Below the pieces are notes generated by a model. It had not been told where the DNA came from. It saw only the letters and a list, made by a program, of their open reading frames with translations, and ran no database searches. Shown here piece by piece: positions 1-10,382 of a stretch of 64,000 bases of DNA. Origin of the DNA: Rosa chinensis. Its lineage: Eukaryota > Streptophyta > Magnoliopsida > Rosales > Rosaceae. Location of the stretch: contig NC_037093.1 of the NCBI RefSeq assembly GCF_002994745.2, forward strand, positions 13,396,555 to 13,460,554, read 5' to 3'. Position 1 is the stretch's first letter; the number at the start of each line of letters is the position of its first letter. The position numbers were made by a program, and so were the translations under genes.

Positions 1-293
1 CTCAACTTAAAGTCTAGATCTTTTGATCAAAGAATTAAGCTTCAGCTTGTCCAAAATGAACCCTTTGAATCGAACACTAGAATTCGACTTTGGAAAATAA
101 CATTATGCAATTATAAAGAACCAATGCCCAGAAAACTAAGCAATAAAACAGCAAACAAGTATCCACCCAGATGTTGAAACTAAATTGGGTTTTTATTAGT
201 AAAGACTTATTCCAACAATACAATAACTCAACCTGAAATGCCTCCAAAGTATTATGAAAAGCTTACTTAAGAAACAAGTATAAAATGTGTTAC

Positions 294-1256
294 CAAAAGA
301 GGTCACCGGGACTCATGTAAAAAGTGAACCCTGAATCATATGATCTTCCACATCGTCCGAGATTGTCATCCTCGCTGTAACCAAAGCATTATAATCAATT
401 TTCCTGCCAGTACCATAAAAGAGTTTAACAACAAAAACACCAGCCTTATCCTAAAACTTACCTACTACTAGAAGAAAGGGCAACAATGATTGCAGTATAA
501 ACAAGAACAATGGAGACAATGAGGGCAGTTCTAAATGAAACTCTCGCTACATACTCGGTCCCGGCCTATCAAAAAGCATCATCTCAGTGTCAATTCCTAA
601 GCACAAACTACACAGCAACGACGACATAACCAAATTCCAGAAAGAAAAACTACCTTTGCCTTCTCCAACAGAGGCTCAATTCTCAATCGAAACAACTTGG
701 CAAGAAGCTTTGCTCGATAATCTTTGGGGAAAACATAAAGCACATCACCTTCATCTGAGACCTGTTGAGACCATCTTGAAAAATAGAATTTCAACTCACT
801 AAACAAAACTACAACCACAAATTCCATTCATTCTTTCTTTCCTAACAGCATGGAAAGAACTATAGATATCAATTTTTCGAAAATAACTACCTCCAAGAAG
901 CCTTCAGTGTCGGTAGCGAGAGCCTGCAAAGCGTTCTGAGCCTTATTGAGCTTGAGCCCAGCTCTGCTGGAGACGTGACCAATCATCACTCTCCCTCCGA
1001 CGGAGTCAACAACGTCCATGGTGCACTTCCTCACATCGGACGGCAGCTTATCGCTCTCGACAGCTCCGCCAGGCCTAATCCCAGTAACTGCGTTGAGGCT
1101 GGCTCGAACGACCTTCACCGAAACCTTAGAATCTCGAACCTTGGAAGAGAACCCAGGGAAAATGGGGGTTTGGGAGAGAGGAAAGGTGTGGAGGCGGTCG
1201 AGAAAGAGTGAGGATTTGGATATGAGGCGAGGGCCTACCTTTCGAGAAGCAATCAA
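294..1256 (-). CDS. At5g03900-like plastid protein gene, 5' part, runs off left edge
   Basis: Four exons read on the minus strand: 1256-891, 761-654, 565-462 and 374-294, with GT/AG borders and matching phases. The peptide has a Ser/Arg-rich transit-like start, then GIRPGGAVESDKLPSDVRK, a winged-helix-like stretch ending in TDTEGFLE, then VSDEGDVLYVFPKDYR, a hydrophobic segment (TALIVSIVLVYTAIIVAL) likely to span a membrane, and a piece ending FTFYMSPGDLF. From memory this is the order in Arabidopsis At5g03900, a chloroplast protein annotated as iron-sulphur-biosynthesis-like; its biochemical role is unclear. The next exon is not visible in 1-293, so the gene continues outside. Oddity: exon 1 has no in-frame ATG before the Met in the conserved core (KCTMDVVDS), and an in-frame TGA lies just upstream of the TTG at 1254-1256. 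It may use an upstream spliced exon or be a pseudogene. Confidence 0.72.
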
Positions 1257-1930
1257 CTTTCACCGGTACCGCTACGATGGGATTCTTCATCACTTGTCAC
1301 CGACTCGATCTTCTTGACCCGTTCATCAGGTCGAAGGAGCTTGAGCTTCTTGTTCTTCCGCTCATGTATAGAGAGAGGCCGCCTTTGATTATGTAAGAGA
1401 AAGAGGACTCGAAGAATTGGAGAAGAGAGGGTTTCCAATCTAGTCTCTCTCCAGTTTGTTTTGAAGCGATAGTGATGGGATGAATTCACCATCAATTCTA
1501 TGAGGCGGAAACTGGTTTAGTTGTCGAGGAGAGGAGAGAGGAGAGAGGTCCAAGGTTTCAAAATGATGGATTTGGGTCTAGGGGTAGAAGCAGATAGAGG
1601 GAAAGAAGAGAGATGAGAGAGGTCTAGGTTTTAGATCTGAGGGATTTCGACACCGTGTAGAACAAAGTGATATGGTTGAAGTGAGGAGGCACTGATAGTT
1701 CATAGTTGTGGGGTTTAGTTATAGGTCTGGGTCTGGGTCTGGCTCTGTGTCTGTGTCGAGAGAGAGAGAGAGAGAGAGAGAGAGTGAGGCGTTGTCGAGA
1801 GATTGAGGAGCTGTGGCTATTTTTGTTATTGTTTTGCTCGAGTGTTAGGGCTTCAAGCCCGGCTATTTCAATTTGGACAGAGATTCACACAACAGGATTT
1901 TATAAAAATGTGGTCTGAATGCAGCCATTT
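1257..1930 (-). promoter_or_regulatory. Leader/promoter region with GA microsatellite
   Basis: This stretch lies upstream of the At5g03900-like gene. It is purine-rich on the plus strand and holds an uninterrupted (GA)n run at about 1758-1784. Short ORFs here are low-complexity and show no recognisable protein. GA/CT repeats in 5' leaders are common in plants and can bind GAGA-type (BBR/BPC) factors; any role here is inference. Confidence 0.35.
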
Positions 1931-2249
1931 TAAATTTGGGATCTGTCTCCAATCAATTTGACTTCCCCCTTTAGGGAGGTAGAGAAAAATGGCAGTGGGA
2001 AATCTCCCTCCTTCAGCGAAACATATTGATCTGACCACAGTTTTATTATTTTTCGTTGCATGATTAGTACATGTTGGGGGAAAAATTTGGGGTTCGAGAT
2101 GGGGTTTGGCACCACTTACATGGTGGGAAACTTGCCGCTCAATCTTTTAAGCGTCACACAACGGTTTTTTCCTTAAATACCTTCTGAACTAATTCATAAG
2201 TCCATATCAGACGACAGATTTTGTAAAAACGACGTCCGAAAAAATAAAA

Positions 2250-2320
2250 ATTAATCAGACGACGGAAAAGTATGATGCGTCGTGTGAGAGGAGTCCTCTG
2301 GTTCAATTTTTGTAGTAGTG
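2250..2320 (-). mobile_element. CACTA-type transposon terminus
   Basis: On the minus strand, starting at 2320, the sequence begins CACTACTACAAAAATTG, the typical end of En/Spm (CACTA) DNA transposons. It lies exactly where the first copia element's protease reading ends. Subterminal CGTCGTCTGA-like motifs occur at about 2200-2285 in both orientations. I found no matching second end in 1-2250, so the left limit is uncertain and the element may be truncated. Confidence 0.5.
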
Positions 2321-2526
2321 ATACCTGGAGTGTTCACTGTGCCCCAAGCTAGAATACTTGCTTTTCCTCCATCTCCAAAGGTGACTAAACCAGTCGTGTT
2401 TTCATCCTCGAAGGATGTAAACCAAGCTTTGTCTCCAGTCATATGTCTAGAACAACCACTGTCGACATACCAAAAATCCTTTCGCTTGTCTGCCAAGGCA
2501 GTAAGTACTACCAGGCAGGGCTTCAA
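2321..2526 (-). pseudogene. copia-1 protease fragment
   Basis: It contains DFWYVDSGCSRHMTGD, the aspartic-protease active-site motif of copia polyproteins (D-S-G), followed by FGDGGKASILAWGTV. In the family this enzyme cuts the Gag-Pol precursor. The fragment ends at a CACTA-type terminus near 2320, so only the N-terminal half remains. Confidence 0.8.
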
Positions 2527-2644
2527 TATGTGATGAAGAAATATCTATACTTACACATACCATGAGACAATTAGCACTAATAGAGTCAGATGAATCAATG
2601 TGATTAGGAGAGCAATTATTCAATTCCTTTCTAATCCAGACAGG

Positions 2645-3765
2645 TTAATTTACAGTGTGCATGTTTGCTTTAGTAATCAAATCAGTTAGTTTACTAATAA
2701 GGACTTTTTGTTCTTTGAGTTCACAATGCAATGACTCTACTGACAGCTTTTCTTCTCCAAATGAGGGAAATTTAAGTCTCTCATTATACCTAGGTCTAAT
2801 ATGTCCCAATTTACCATAGTAGTGACATGTAGGAATAAAATATCTAAAAGTTGAGTACATGTTATGACCAGTTGGAGTTCCATGGTCCATCCTTACCTGA
2901 GTGACATTCTGAAGAGGTTTCAGTTCCTTGTCCACTTTTGTCCTGGGTCTCATGGTAGTGTCCTTGATGAACTCAGTGATTAAATCACCTTTTTCCACTA
3001 CTGGATTCATTTCTCTCACAAAGCGTGTACTTTTGGAACCTTCTCCCGAATATCCAAGTCCAAATGTATCATTATGGGCTTTTCCTTAACTAAATAGTTT
3101 TGACGCAGTTCCAGAACTTATCTCAAACTTAGTGAACTTCTCTTGAATGGACTTTAGTTCTTCCTGCAATGATTCATTTTCAGTGAGCAGGTTTAAGTGT
3201 AAAGCATGTTGTCCTTTTACCTCAAGTTCAAGCATCTTGACTTTGTTTTTGAGCTCAGCACATTCATTCTTCCAAGTCTGAGAATTTTTGTCTCTTTGTG
3301 AGCTATGTAATTCATTTGCAAGCTTGTTTTTTTCTTGTTCCCATGTGATTTGAGAAGTCCTCCACATACGCTCCAACATATCTTTCTCAGCCTTTAATAT
3401 CTTAACTTCATCTTCCAAGCTTGCATTTTTTAGCAATGTGGTTTTTGATGCTTTATAGAGTTGTTTGCAGTGGACGGTGGTCTCGTCATCTGAGAATCCT
3501 TCATCACTTTCAGATTCAAGTGAGAAAGATGACATGAAAGCTACATTTTCAATCTCTTGAGTTTCATCATCACTACATGTTGAGAGAAGAGATTTGTTAT
3601 TGCTATTTCCATGCTTCCTGTTACCACAATCAGTAGAAATATGGCCATAGCCACCACATTCATAGCATTTAATTTTTCCAGAATTATTTCCTTTAAAATT
3701 TCCTTTCCCACTTTTAGCATTGTTATCACTGCTACCACTACTAACAAAGTTTTTCTTGGGAGCAT
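2645..3765 (-). pseudogene. copia-1 gag, nucleocapsid and coiled-coil part
   Basis: Broken frames continue gag. At about 3672-3625 there is a CCHC zinc knuckle (CYECGGYGHISTDC). Next (3535-3086) comes an acidic Ser-rich segment and a long Glu/Lys/Leu-rich coiled-coil. At about 2840-2780 lies a second knuckle, CHYYGKLGHIRPRY, in which two Cys appear as Tyr, so zinc binding is probably lost. A long gag with two knuckles and a coiled-coil fits SIRE/Tork-like copia elements. Several frame breaks show it is dead. Confidence 0.75.
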
Positions 3766-3876
3766 TGAAATTTCGAGAAGAGGATTTATTTCTAAGGAAT
3801 TTTTTGAATTCTTTAGTCAGAAGGGCAAGGTCAAGTGGTTCATCTTCCTCTTCTATCCCTTTTACAGCCTTGAAAG

Positions 3877-4566
3877 CTACTCCTTTGGATTTTTTTTAGG
3901 TTTTAGCCTTAGTTCATATATTTTGAGATTTCCAATAAGTTCATCCAGTGGATAGTCATTAATATCAAAAGAATCCTGAATACTAGTGACCTTAGAATGA
4001 AACTTCTCGGGCAAGGCCCTAAGAATTTTCTTAACAACCTTATCTTCATCAAAAGGGGCACCTAGACTACGACATTGACCTGTAATTTTTAAAATTCTAC
4101 CATGAAAGTCATCCACGGTTTCATCATCTCCCATAGTCATAGTTTCAAAGTCATAAATCAGACCTTGTAATTTTTGTGCACGTACCATTTTGTTGCCTTC
4201 ATATGTAGTCTGTAGTAGATGCCAAGCTTGCTTTGCAGTATCACAATGACTGATCCTTAGCTTTTCAAGTTCAGAGAGAGCAATAAAAATGCTATTTTTT
4301 GCTTTGAAATCAGCTTGAAGATCACGCACTTTCTCATCAATCCAATCCTTCTGTAGTTTAGGAATGGAGGCAGACGAACCCTCACCTTTAGCTGGAACTA
4401 TAGGTGTCTTCCAACTATTTTTCACAATATTCCATACATGTTCATCTTGAGCATACAAATATGATTTCATGTATATCTTCCATTGAGTATACTTTTCATA
4501 TCCTCCATCAAACCATGGAGGACTGTTAACAGATCCACCAACAGCTCTATCTCGAGATTGTTCCAT
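3877..4566 (-). pseudogene. copia-1 gag, N-terminal part (UBN2-type)
   Basis: An open frame of 229 codons from ATG (4566). It starts MEQSRDRAVGGSVNSPPWFD, with the W-W-KIYMKSYLYAQDEHVWNIV pattern of plant copia capsid domains, and continues through a WHLLQTTYEG motif and MTMGDDETVDDF, all standard for the UBN2/Retrotran_gag_2 family. The capsid would package element RNA. The frame ends at 3877 through a frameshift or stop; gag resumes in another frame downstream. Confidence 0.85.
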
Positions 4567-4614
4567 CGTCCCTGCGATCTACTAGAAAAATCTAGAACCC
4601 ACTCTGATGCCAAA

Positions 4615-5413
4615 TGTAATTACCAGATAGAACAAAATTAATGATTAAGAAAACTGCTTTGTAAATGTAGTGTGCACTTTCAAGTCAACACAAAGATTGC
4701 TAACACAGTGTAAACCTCTCCACTGAGGAAACTTCACTGCATGGCTTGTAACGTAGCCAACACGAGAAAATCAATCTACTATAAGTCAAATGAGTTTATA
4801 GTATACAAGTAATGTTGTTCACAACAATCACTTTCACTTAGCAAACAGCTAACTTGTTCTACAACTATTCTAACTCCTAACTTAATTATCACACTACCAA
4901 ATGCGTCAATCTACCAATCTTCCTTGCACTCACAGTCTCACTGATCTTGAGAATGAAATATGCAAGTGACAGAGTATGCAAGGAAAAAAAAAACATATAA
5001 CACACGAAGAGAGTTTTTCAGAAAATGATTTGAGTAAACATATGCAGCACACCAACGACAAGGTTAGACTTCAACAAAAACTCTACCAATAGAATCAGTT
5101 TCAAAACCTTTTATAGAGGAGAAAGACTCCCCCTCAATCAAACCTCTGTATCAAATCCAATAAGATAAGGAAAAGTTTAAAAACTGATTTCAATACTTTC
5201 TAAATATATGCAAACACGATCTTTATATGATATGCATATCGAAAACCTTTTGATGCAGATATGTATATCAAAACAATTTAACCGATATGCATATCAATTG
5301 TAAAATGATATGAAATGAATACCACCTTTAACTCAAGATCAGTGAGTATGATTCTCCTTGATTTCCTCGTGGTGATCTGATTCTGCAATCTTCTTCTATT
5401 GCCTTGAGCCACC
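4615..5413 (-). repeat. 5' LTR of copia-1
   Basis: On the plus strand the LTR begins TGTAATTACC at 4615; on the minus strand it ends there in ...TTACA, followed by the primer-binding site. A TATA box (CTATAAAAGG on the minus strand, about 5109-5120) gives a plausible start of element transcription. The right border near 5413 is a guess based on a TG dinucleotide. Confidence 0.6.
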
Positions 5414-5436
5414 GGAAAAGCAGGAGAAATACTCTC

Positions 5437-6084
5437 CTAATCCTTTGCAACTTCTGATCTTCTAGTGGCTTTGGGAAAGTTATCTATTGAATGGTAATAG
5501 TCCAATGTACTTACAAAGTTCGACTCCTTGGCCAAGTCCTTGCCAGAGTACTGCTTGATTCCGGCTACGTTGCATTGGTCGTACATGCTATTGCACACAC
5601 GTTCGTCAAAGGCATGTCGATGACACCAATACGGTCGGCTGTTCTTAGTGATTGTTTCATTCAGATCTCCACCCAAGTCTTCGAGGGAATATTGATTGTC
5701 TTCGTCTTGCTCCATTTCTCTCCCTTGGGAAGCAGTTTTTTCCTGGCCGTTGAAACCTGTATTGGTTCGTTCTTAGCAAGTTTGTTCACAGGTGAATTCC
5801 TCTGGTTGATCCACACTAGATTTGGTCTTGAACGCAAGGCGGAGATGATCGTGGCCGATTTGGCACCCGTGCAGAGGAGACTTAATGGTCAGTGTGATCT
5901 CTTTGGCCAAGATCATGAACCCCAAATCGATAGTCATGGTGGCGAAACAAATATCCAGAAAATCCAGAAAACAATATATCTCTGTGTAGAAGAAGTTGGG
6001 CATGATGCCGGCCATGATCTTCGAAATGCAGTATACAAGGGTGATGGCGAAAGAGAGAGAGAGACCCATCAACAATAATACCAA
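5437..6084 (-). other. Unidentified ORF cluster between two copia elements
   Basis: Two minus-strand frames lie here. One (6084-5773, 103 codons) has a hydrophobic start with two possible membrane segments. The other (5715-5437) is hydrophilic and Cys-rich (SRPYWCHRHAFDERVCNSMYDQC). A plus-strand frame of 195 codons (5491-6078) overlaps both. I do not recognise any of them. The minus-strand pair could be a broken host gene fragment, but this is a guess. Confidence 0.25.
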
Positions 6085-6336
6085 TTACAGCTTTTCCATA
6101 ATTAACACTAACATTTCTCCACACTTTTTTTTTTTTTGAGAAGAACATTTCTCCACACATGCTCTGCATAAAATTGAGAGTGTGAATTCACTCCCCTTTT
6201 TTAATTAATTAACAAATTAAGTGCTTCTAGAAAGTCATAACAAACGTTTTCAGTTTCCTCTTGCATTCATTTCCGGAAAGTGTACACCTTTGTATTTCCT
6301 TATAGGCTCCTCTTTATCAGTTCCATCAATTCTTTT

Positions 6337-6565
6337 AGTCAAATATAACGAAAAACAAGAGATAATTTTTGACTGAATAACTCATATATCTCATTCACCT
6401 TACAAGAAGAAATTATATACAAATTACAATTGTGCCTAATAAGACAAGTATTACTCCTAAGGCAAGTAGTAAACCTAATAATACTACAGATATTACAGAA
6501 TATTACAGATCATAGAATATTACAAAATATCTACATAAATAAGGTAAGTATGACTCACGCCAACA
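6337..6565 (-). repeat. 3' LTR of copia-2
   Basis: A 229-bp LTR. On the minus strand it starts TGTTGGCGTGAGTC right after the polypurine tract and ends ATTTGACT. It matches the split 5' LTR over its full length with a few substitutions. It ends in ACT rather than the usual CA. Confidence 0.88.
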
Positions 6566-6659
6566 CTCCCCCTCAAGTTGGCGCATACAGATCACGAATG
6601 CCCAACTTGTCAAGTGAGTCATGAAATGCCTTACTCGATAATGCCTTCGTGAGAACATC

Positions 6660-7564
6660 AGCTAACTATTCTTCTGAGTGGACAAAAGGAAAAGAGATAA
6701 GCTTAGCATCGAGTTTCTCTTTAATGAAATATCTGTCAACCTCAACATGCTTAGTTCTGTCATGTTGAACTGGGTTGTGAGCAATATCCACCGATGCCTT
6801 ATTATCACAATACAAATCCATGGCTCGTTTGGGTTTAAATCCCAAATCACGAAGTAAATTTCTCAACCAAAGTAATTCACAAACTCCATGAACCATACCT
6901 CTATACTCTGCTTCAGCACTTGACCTAGCCACAACCTTTTGTTTCTTACTTTTCCAAGTAACAAGATTACCACCTACAAAAGTGAAGTAACCAGAAGTAG
7001 ATTTTCTATCCGTAACACAACCTGCCCAGTCTACATCTGTATAACCACTAATATCCAGAAGATTATGCTTTGAAAACATCAAGCCTTTTCCAGGTGCAGA
7101 CTTTAAATACCTCAAAATACAGATCACAACTTCCATATGAGTTTCACTTGGATTATGCATGAATTGACTCACAACACTAACTCGTCTGGCCGAGTATGTG
7201 AGAGATAGATTAATCTGCCAACTAACCTCTGATAACGAGCCTTCTCTGTAGGAGTTTGATTAGGGTACTTAGCCAGTTTATGATTCTGCTCAATAGGAAT
7301 ATCAGCAAGTCTACATCCTAGCATTCCTGTCTCTGTCAACAAATCAAGCACATATTTTCTCTGGCACAAGAAAATTCCTAAACTCCCCCTGGCGACCTCA
7401 GTCCCAAAAAAATATTTAAGAGAACCAAGATCTTTCATCTCAAACTCTGATGCAAGTAGATCTTTTAATCTTTCAACCTCCTCTGAATTATCACCAGTAA
7501 TTATCATATCATCAACATAAATAATCAAGACAGTTAATTTACCTTCACAGCGTTTCAGAAACAA
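6660..7564 (-). pseudogene. copia-2 RT C-terminal part and RNase H
   Basis: The first frame (7564-7169) carries the RT catalytic box IIYVDDMIITGD and KDLGSLKYFFGTEVAR. The second (7172-6666) is RNase H, with GYTDVDWAGCVTDRKSTSGY, SSAEAEYRG and YCDNKASVDIAHNPV. Together they would copy element RNA and remove it from the hybrid. The two are in different frames around 7170, and the frame also ends near 6663. Confidence 0.88.
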
Positions 7565-8260
7565 TGTATGGTCAGAGTTGCTCTACTTGTACCCAAAACG
7601 ATGCATAGCTTGAGAGAATCTTCCAAACCAAGCTCATGGTGATTGTTTGAGTCCATACAAGGACTTATTTAACTTACACACAAATCTACCTCCTGTGCTT
7701 GCCTCATATCCTGGTGGTAGATCCATATAGACTTTTTCAGATAGCTCTCCATGTAAAAAGGCGTTCTTCACATCAAACTGTTGCAAAGGCCAATCTAGAT
7801 TAGCTGCTAGAGACATCAACACTCGAACAATATTAATCTTTGCTACTAGAGCAAAGATCTCCTCATAATCCATGCCATATGTTTGAGTATATCCCTTTGC
7901 AACAAGTCTTGCTTTATACCTATTCACTAAACCATCTGCATTGTGTTTGATAGTGTACACCCATCTACATCCAACAACTCTATTTCCTTGTGGAGGTGGC
8001 ACCAACTCCCAAGTATTATTCTTCTCTAATTCCTCCATCTCTTTATTCATCGCTGGAGACCATTTGGGATCCTTGAGAGCATCCTGCACTTTACTGGGAA
8101 CACATACAGAAGATATTTGATTCACAAAAGAAGCATGGGATTTGGATAATCGGTGGGTGGATACAAAGTTAGCTATGACATACTTAGACTTAACATCTAA
8201 ACTTGGTTTATATTGACGAGGTGGTTTACCACGGGTGGACCTAGGAGACAAAACATACAC
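7565..8260 (-). pseudogene. copia-2 reverse transcriptase N-terminal part
   Basis: It shows the RVT_2 start: [77 protein letters not shown] and [12 protein letters not shown]. Right after LKQSP an in-frame TGA, and further on a TAG, interrupt the otherwise continuous frame before the YVDD part. Both could be C-to-T changes, as expected for a methylated silent element. Confidence 0.9.
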
Positions 8261-8377
8261 ACTATCACCAATATCAGAGTTAGAAGAAACAGCACTAACC
8301 TCAAGATTGGGACACTCCTCAGGGATTGGTTGACAAGGGTTATCTGTATCTAAGAGGGGTGGAGGAGCTTGGCCTTC

Positions 8378-9192
8378 TTAGAGGGTAGACGATTCGACAA
8401 TTATCTCTTCTATTTCGGAACTCATAATGCTCTGTTCGGCAGTTGCATGGTGAAGGGTAGACGATTCAGCAATTTCCTTTTCTATTTCAGAATTCGCAAT
8501 GCTCTGTTCGGCAATTGCATGGTGAAGGGTAGACGATTCAGCAATTGCCTTTTCTGTTTTGGAACTCGCAATGCTCTGTTCGGCAATTGCCTTTTCTGTT
8601 TCTACAAGAGTGTCATTGGCTTCAATGGGTTGAATTTTAATCCCATAAGACTTCTCTTCGAAAAAAGTGTGTTTGGACCTTTGATTCTTAGGAATATGGA
8701 CAAACACAACACACCCAAAGACACGAGCAGGGAGATTAGAAAACGAAGGGACAGACACATGATTTGAAAGGGCAGCATAGGGGGTTTGGCCATTGAGAAC
8801 AGAGGAAGGTAGCCTATTGATGAGATGACAAGCAGTGAGAATTGCATCTCCCAAAGATACTTAGGCATATGAGCACTAAATAGAAGAGACCGGGCTATGT
8901 CAAGAACATGATGATTCTTTCTTTCTGACACCCCATTTTGTTCAGGGGTTTGAGGGCAAGCAGTTTGATGAATGATCCCATGAGAATGAAAGAATTGGTG
9001 AAACTGAGAATTGACAAACTCGCCCCCCCCCCCCCCCCCCCCCCCAAAAAAATTATCAGAACGAAAGACTTTAATATTGACTCTAAATTGATTTTGAACA
9101 AGAGCAAAAAATTCTTGGAAAGCAGAGAAGACTTCATATTTGTGTTTCAATAAAGCGACCCAAGTAAGACAGGTATAATCATCAATAAACAA
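8378..9192 (-). pseudogene. copia-2 integrase core and linker with expanded repeats
   Basis: Integrase core motifs are visible: MFIDDYTCLTWV, FRSDN...EF, HGIIHQTACPQTPEQNGVSERK. At the position of the usual SDNGGEF box there is a run of 23 G (plus-strand C, 9023-9045), giving a long Gly run. Downstream, in the linker before RT, a 72-bp unit is repeated about three times (8386-8600), coding for AIAEQSIA/ESSTLHHA-type repeats. Confidence 0.82.
8386..8600 (-). repeat. 72-bp tandem repeat in copia-2 pol
   Basis: About three copies of a 72-bp unit containing GCAATGCTCTGTTCGGCAAT on the plus strand. The unit is a multiple of three, so the frame is kept. It sits in the variable linker between integrase and RT. 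Confidence 0.75.
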
Positions 9193-10152
9193 AACAAACC
9201 AATGTTTGCCAAGGTTGACTCACGGGAAGGTCCCCATACATCAGAATGAATAAGCTCAAAAGGAAAATAACTCCTAGTAGTACTCAAAGGATAACTAGTA
9301 CGATGACTTTTAGCTAAGACACATGACTTATAATGCAACTTAGACTCATCAATGCCCAGAAACAAGGATGGCATAGATTTCTTCATGACACTAAAGGAAG
9401 GATGCCCCAATCTCTGATGCCATAGCCATAATTCGTCAACTTGATTAGTAACCCCAGTCGAAATCAAAGATGCTTGGACTACCTTCTCCGGCTTCATTCC
9501 AATGAACATGCAATCCAGACGAAATAGTCGACCCCTCAGATAACCCCTGCCGATTATTTCCCTGGTGAGGAGGTCCTGAAAAATCACATACAACGGAAAA
9601 AATGTTACAGAACACCGAGATTGAGTATTAAGCTGAGGCACAGATATAAGATGATGAGAGAGATCAGGGACATAAAGAACATCATGTAGTGTCAAAGAAG
9701 GGGTGAGACGAACAGACCCTATTCCTAAAACAGGAAAAGAATCACCAATGGCATTGACAACAGAGGAAATAGGCCATATGGTCAGATGCTCCATAATCAA
9801 TTATCCAAGTATTGCCACCAGTAAAGCTAGAAATTTTTAAAGCAATTCCAACCTTACCATTACCACAGCAACTTACGGGTGCGGTTTCCTTACCAGCAAA
9901 GTTGGTGTGATCTGGTTTTGTCACCGCATAGTAATCTTGGTCTTGAACAAGATGAAAAGCAGCCTTTCCCTTGGGTTTGTTGTCGTGAGGTCGGGGCCTA
10001 TCAAAGTAGCCTACTGGAAAACCAACCAACCTGTAACAATTTGCTTTGATGTGGCCTGGATTCTTGCAGTAGTTACAATTCAGATTTGAGGAGAACCTGG
10101 GAGAAACGTCTTGATCTTTCACCATGGTGAATATGCAGTGGAAGGAAAACAA
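9147..10152 (-). pseudogene. copia-2 zinc knuckle, protease and pre-integrase
   Basis: The first frame (10152-9742) has a CCHC knuckle (CNYCKNPGHIKANC) and a protease site reading WIIDYGASDHM; the family has D-S-G, so the Ser appears as Tyr here. The next frame (9800-9147) has LHDVLYVPDLSHHLISV and the integrase zinc-finger region WLWHQRLGHPS...C. Only about 140 bp separate this from the 5' LTR, so most of the capsid part of gag is deleted. That makes the copy dependent on others even before the stops appeared. Confidence 0.85.
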
Positions 10153-10291
10153 TGAAGTACTTGGAAATATAAGAAGGCAACGGTGATGAAAGGATCAAAG
10201 GACAAGGAACAAATCCAAGCACAAAGAACAAGGGTCAAGGATCAAAGAACAATGAGTCAGAGTCCAAGATCGGATCTCTGCTTTGATACCA

Positions 10292-10382
10292 AGTCAAATA
10301 TAACGAAAAACATGAGATAATTTTGACTGAATAACTCAGATATCTCATTCATCTTACAAGAAGGAATTATATACAAATTACA
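10292..10382 (-). repeat. 5' LTR of copia-2, left part
   Basis: This 91-bp piece matches 6337-6427 of the 3' LTR. It is interrupted after TTACA (10378-10382), which is repeated at 12923-12927 on the other side of the insertion. The primer-binding site lies just left of it. Confidence 0.9.

Larger units (their letters stand above)
2321..5413 (-). mobile_element. Truncated Ty1/copia retrotransposon (copia-1)
   Basis: Minus-strand order is 5' LTR (about 5413-4615), primer-binding site (TGGCATCAGAGTGGG just after the LTR), gag, zinc knuckles, and protease. It stops at the protease near 2321, where a CACTA end begins. Integrase, RT, RNase H and the 3' LTR are missing. The outer LTR limit is approximate because no second LTR is available for comparison. 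Confidence 0.8.
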
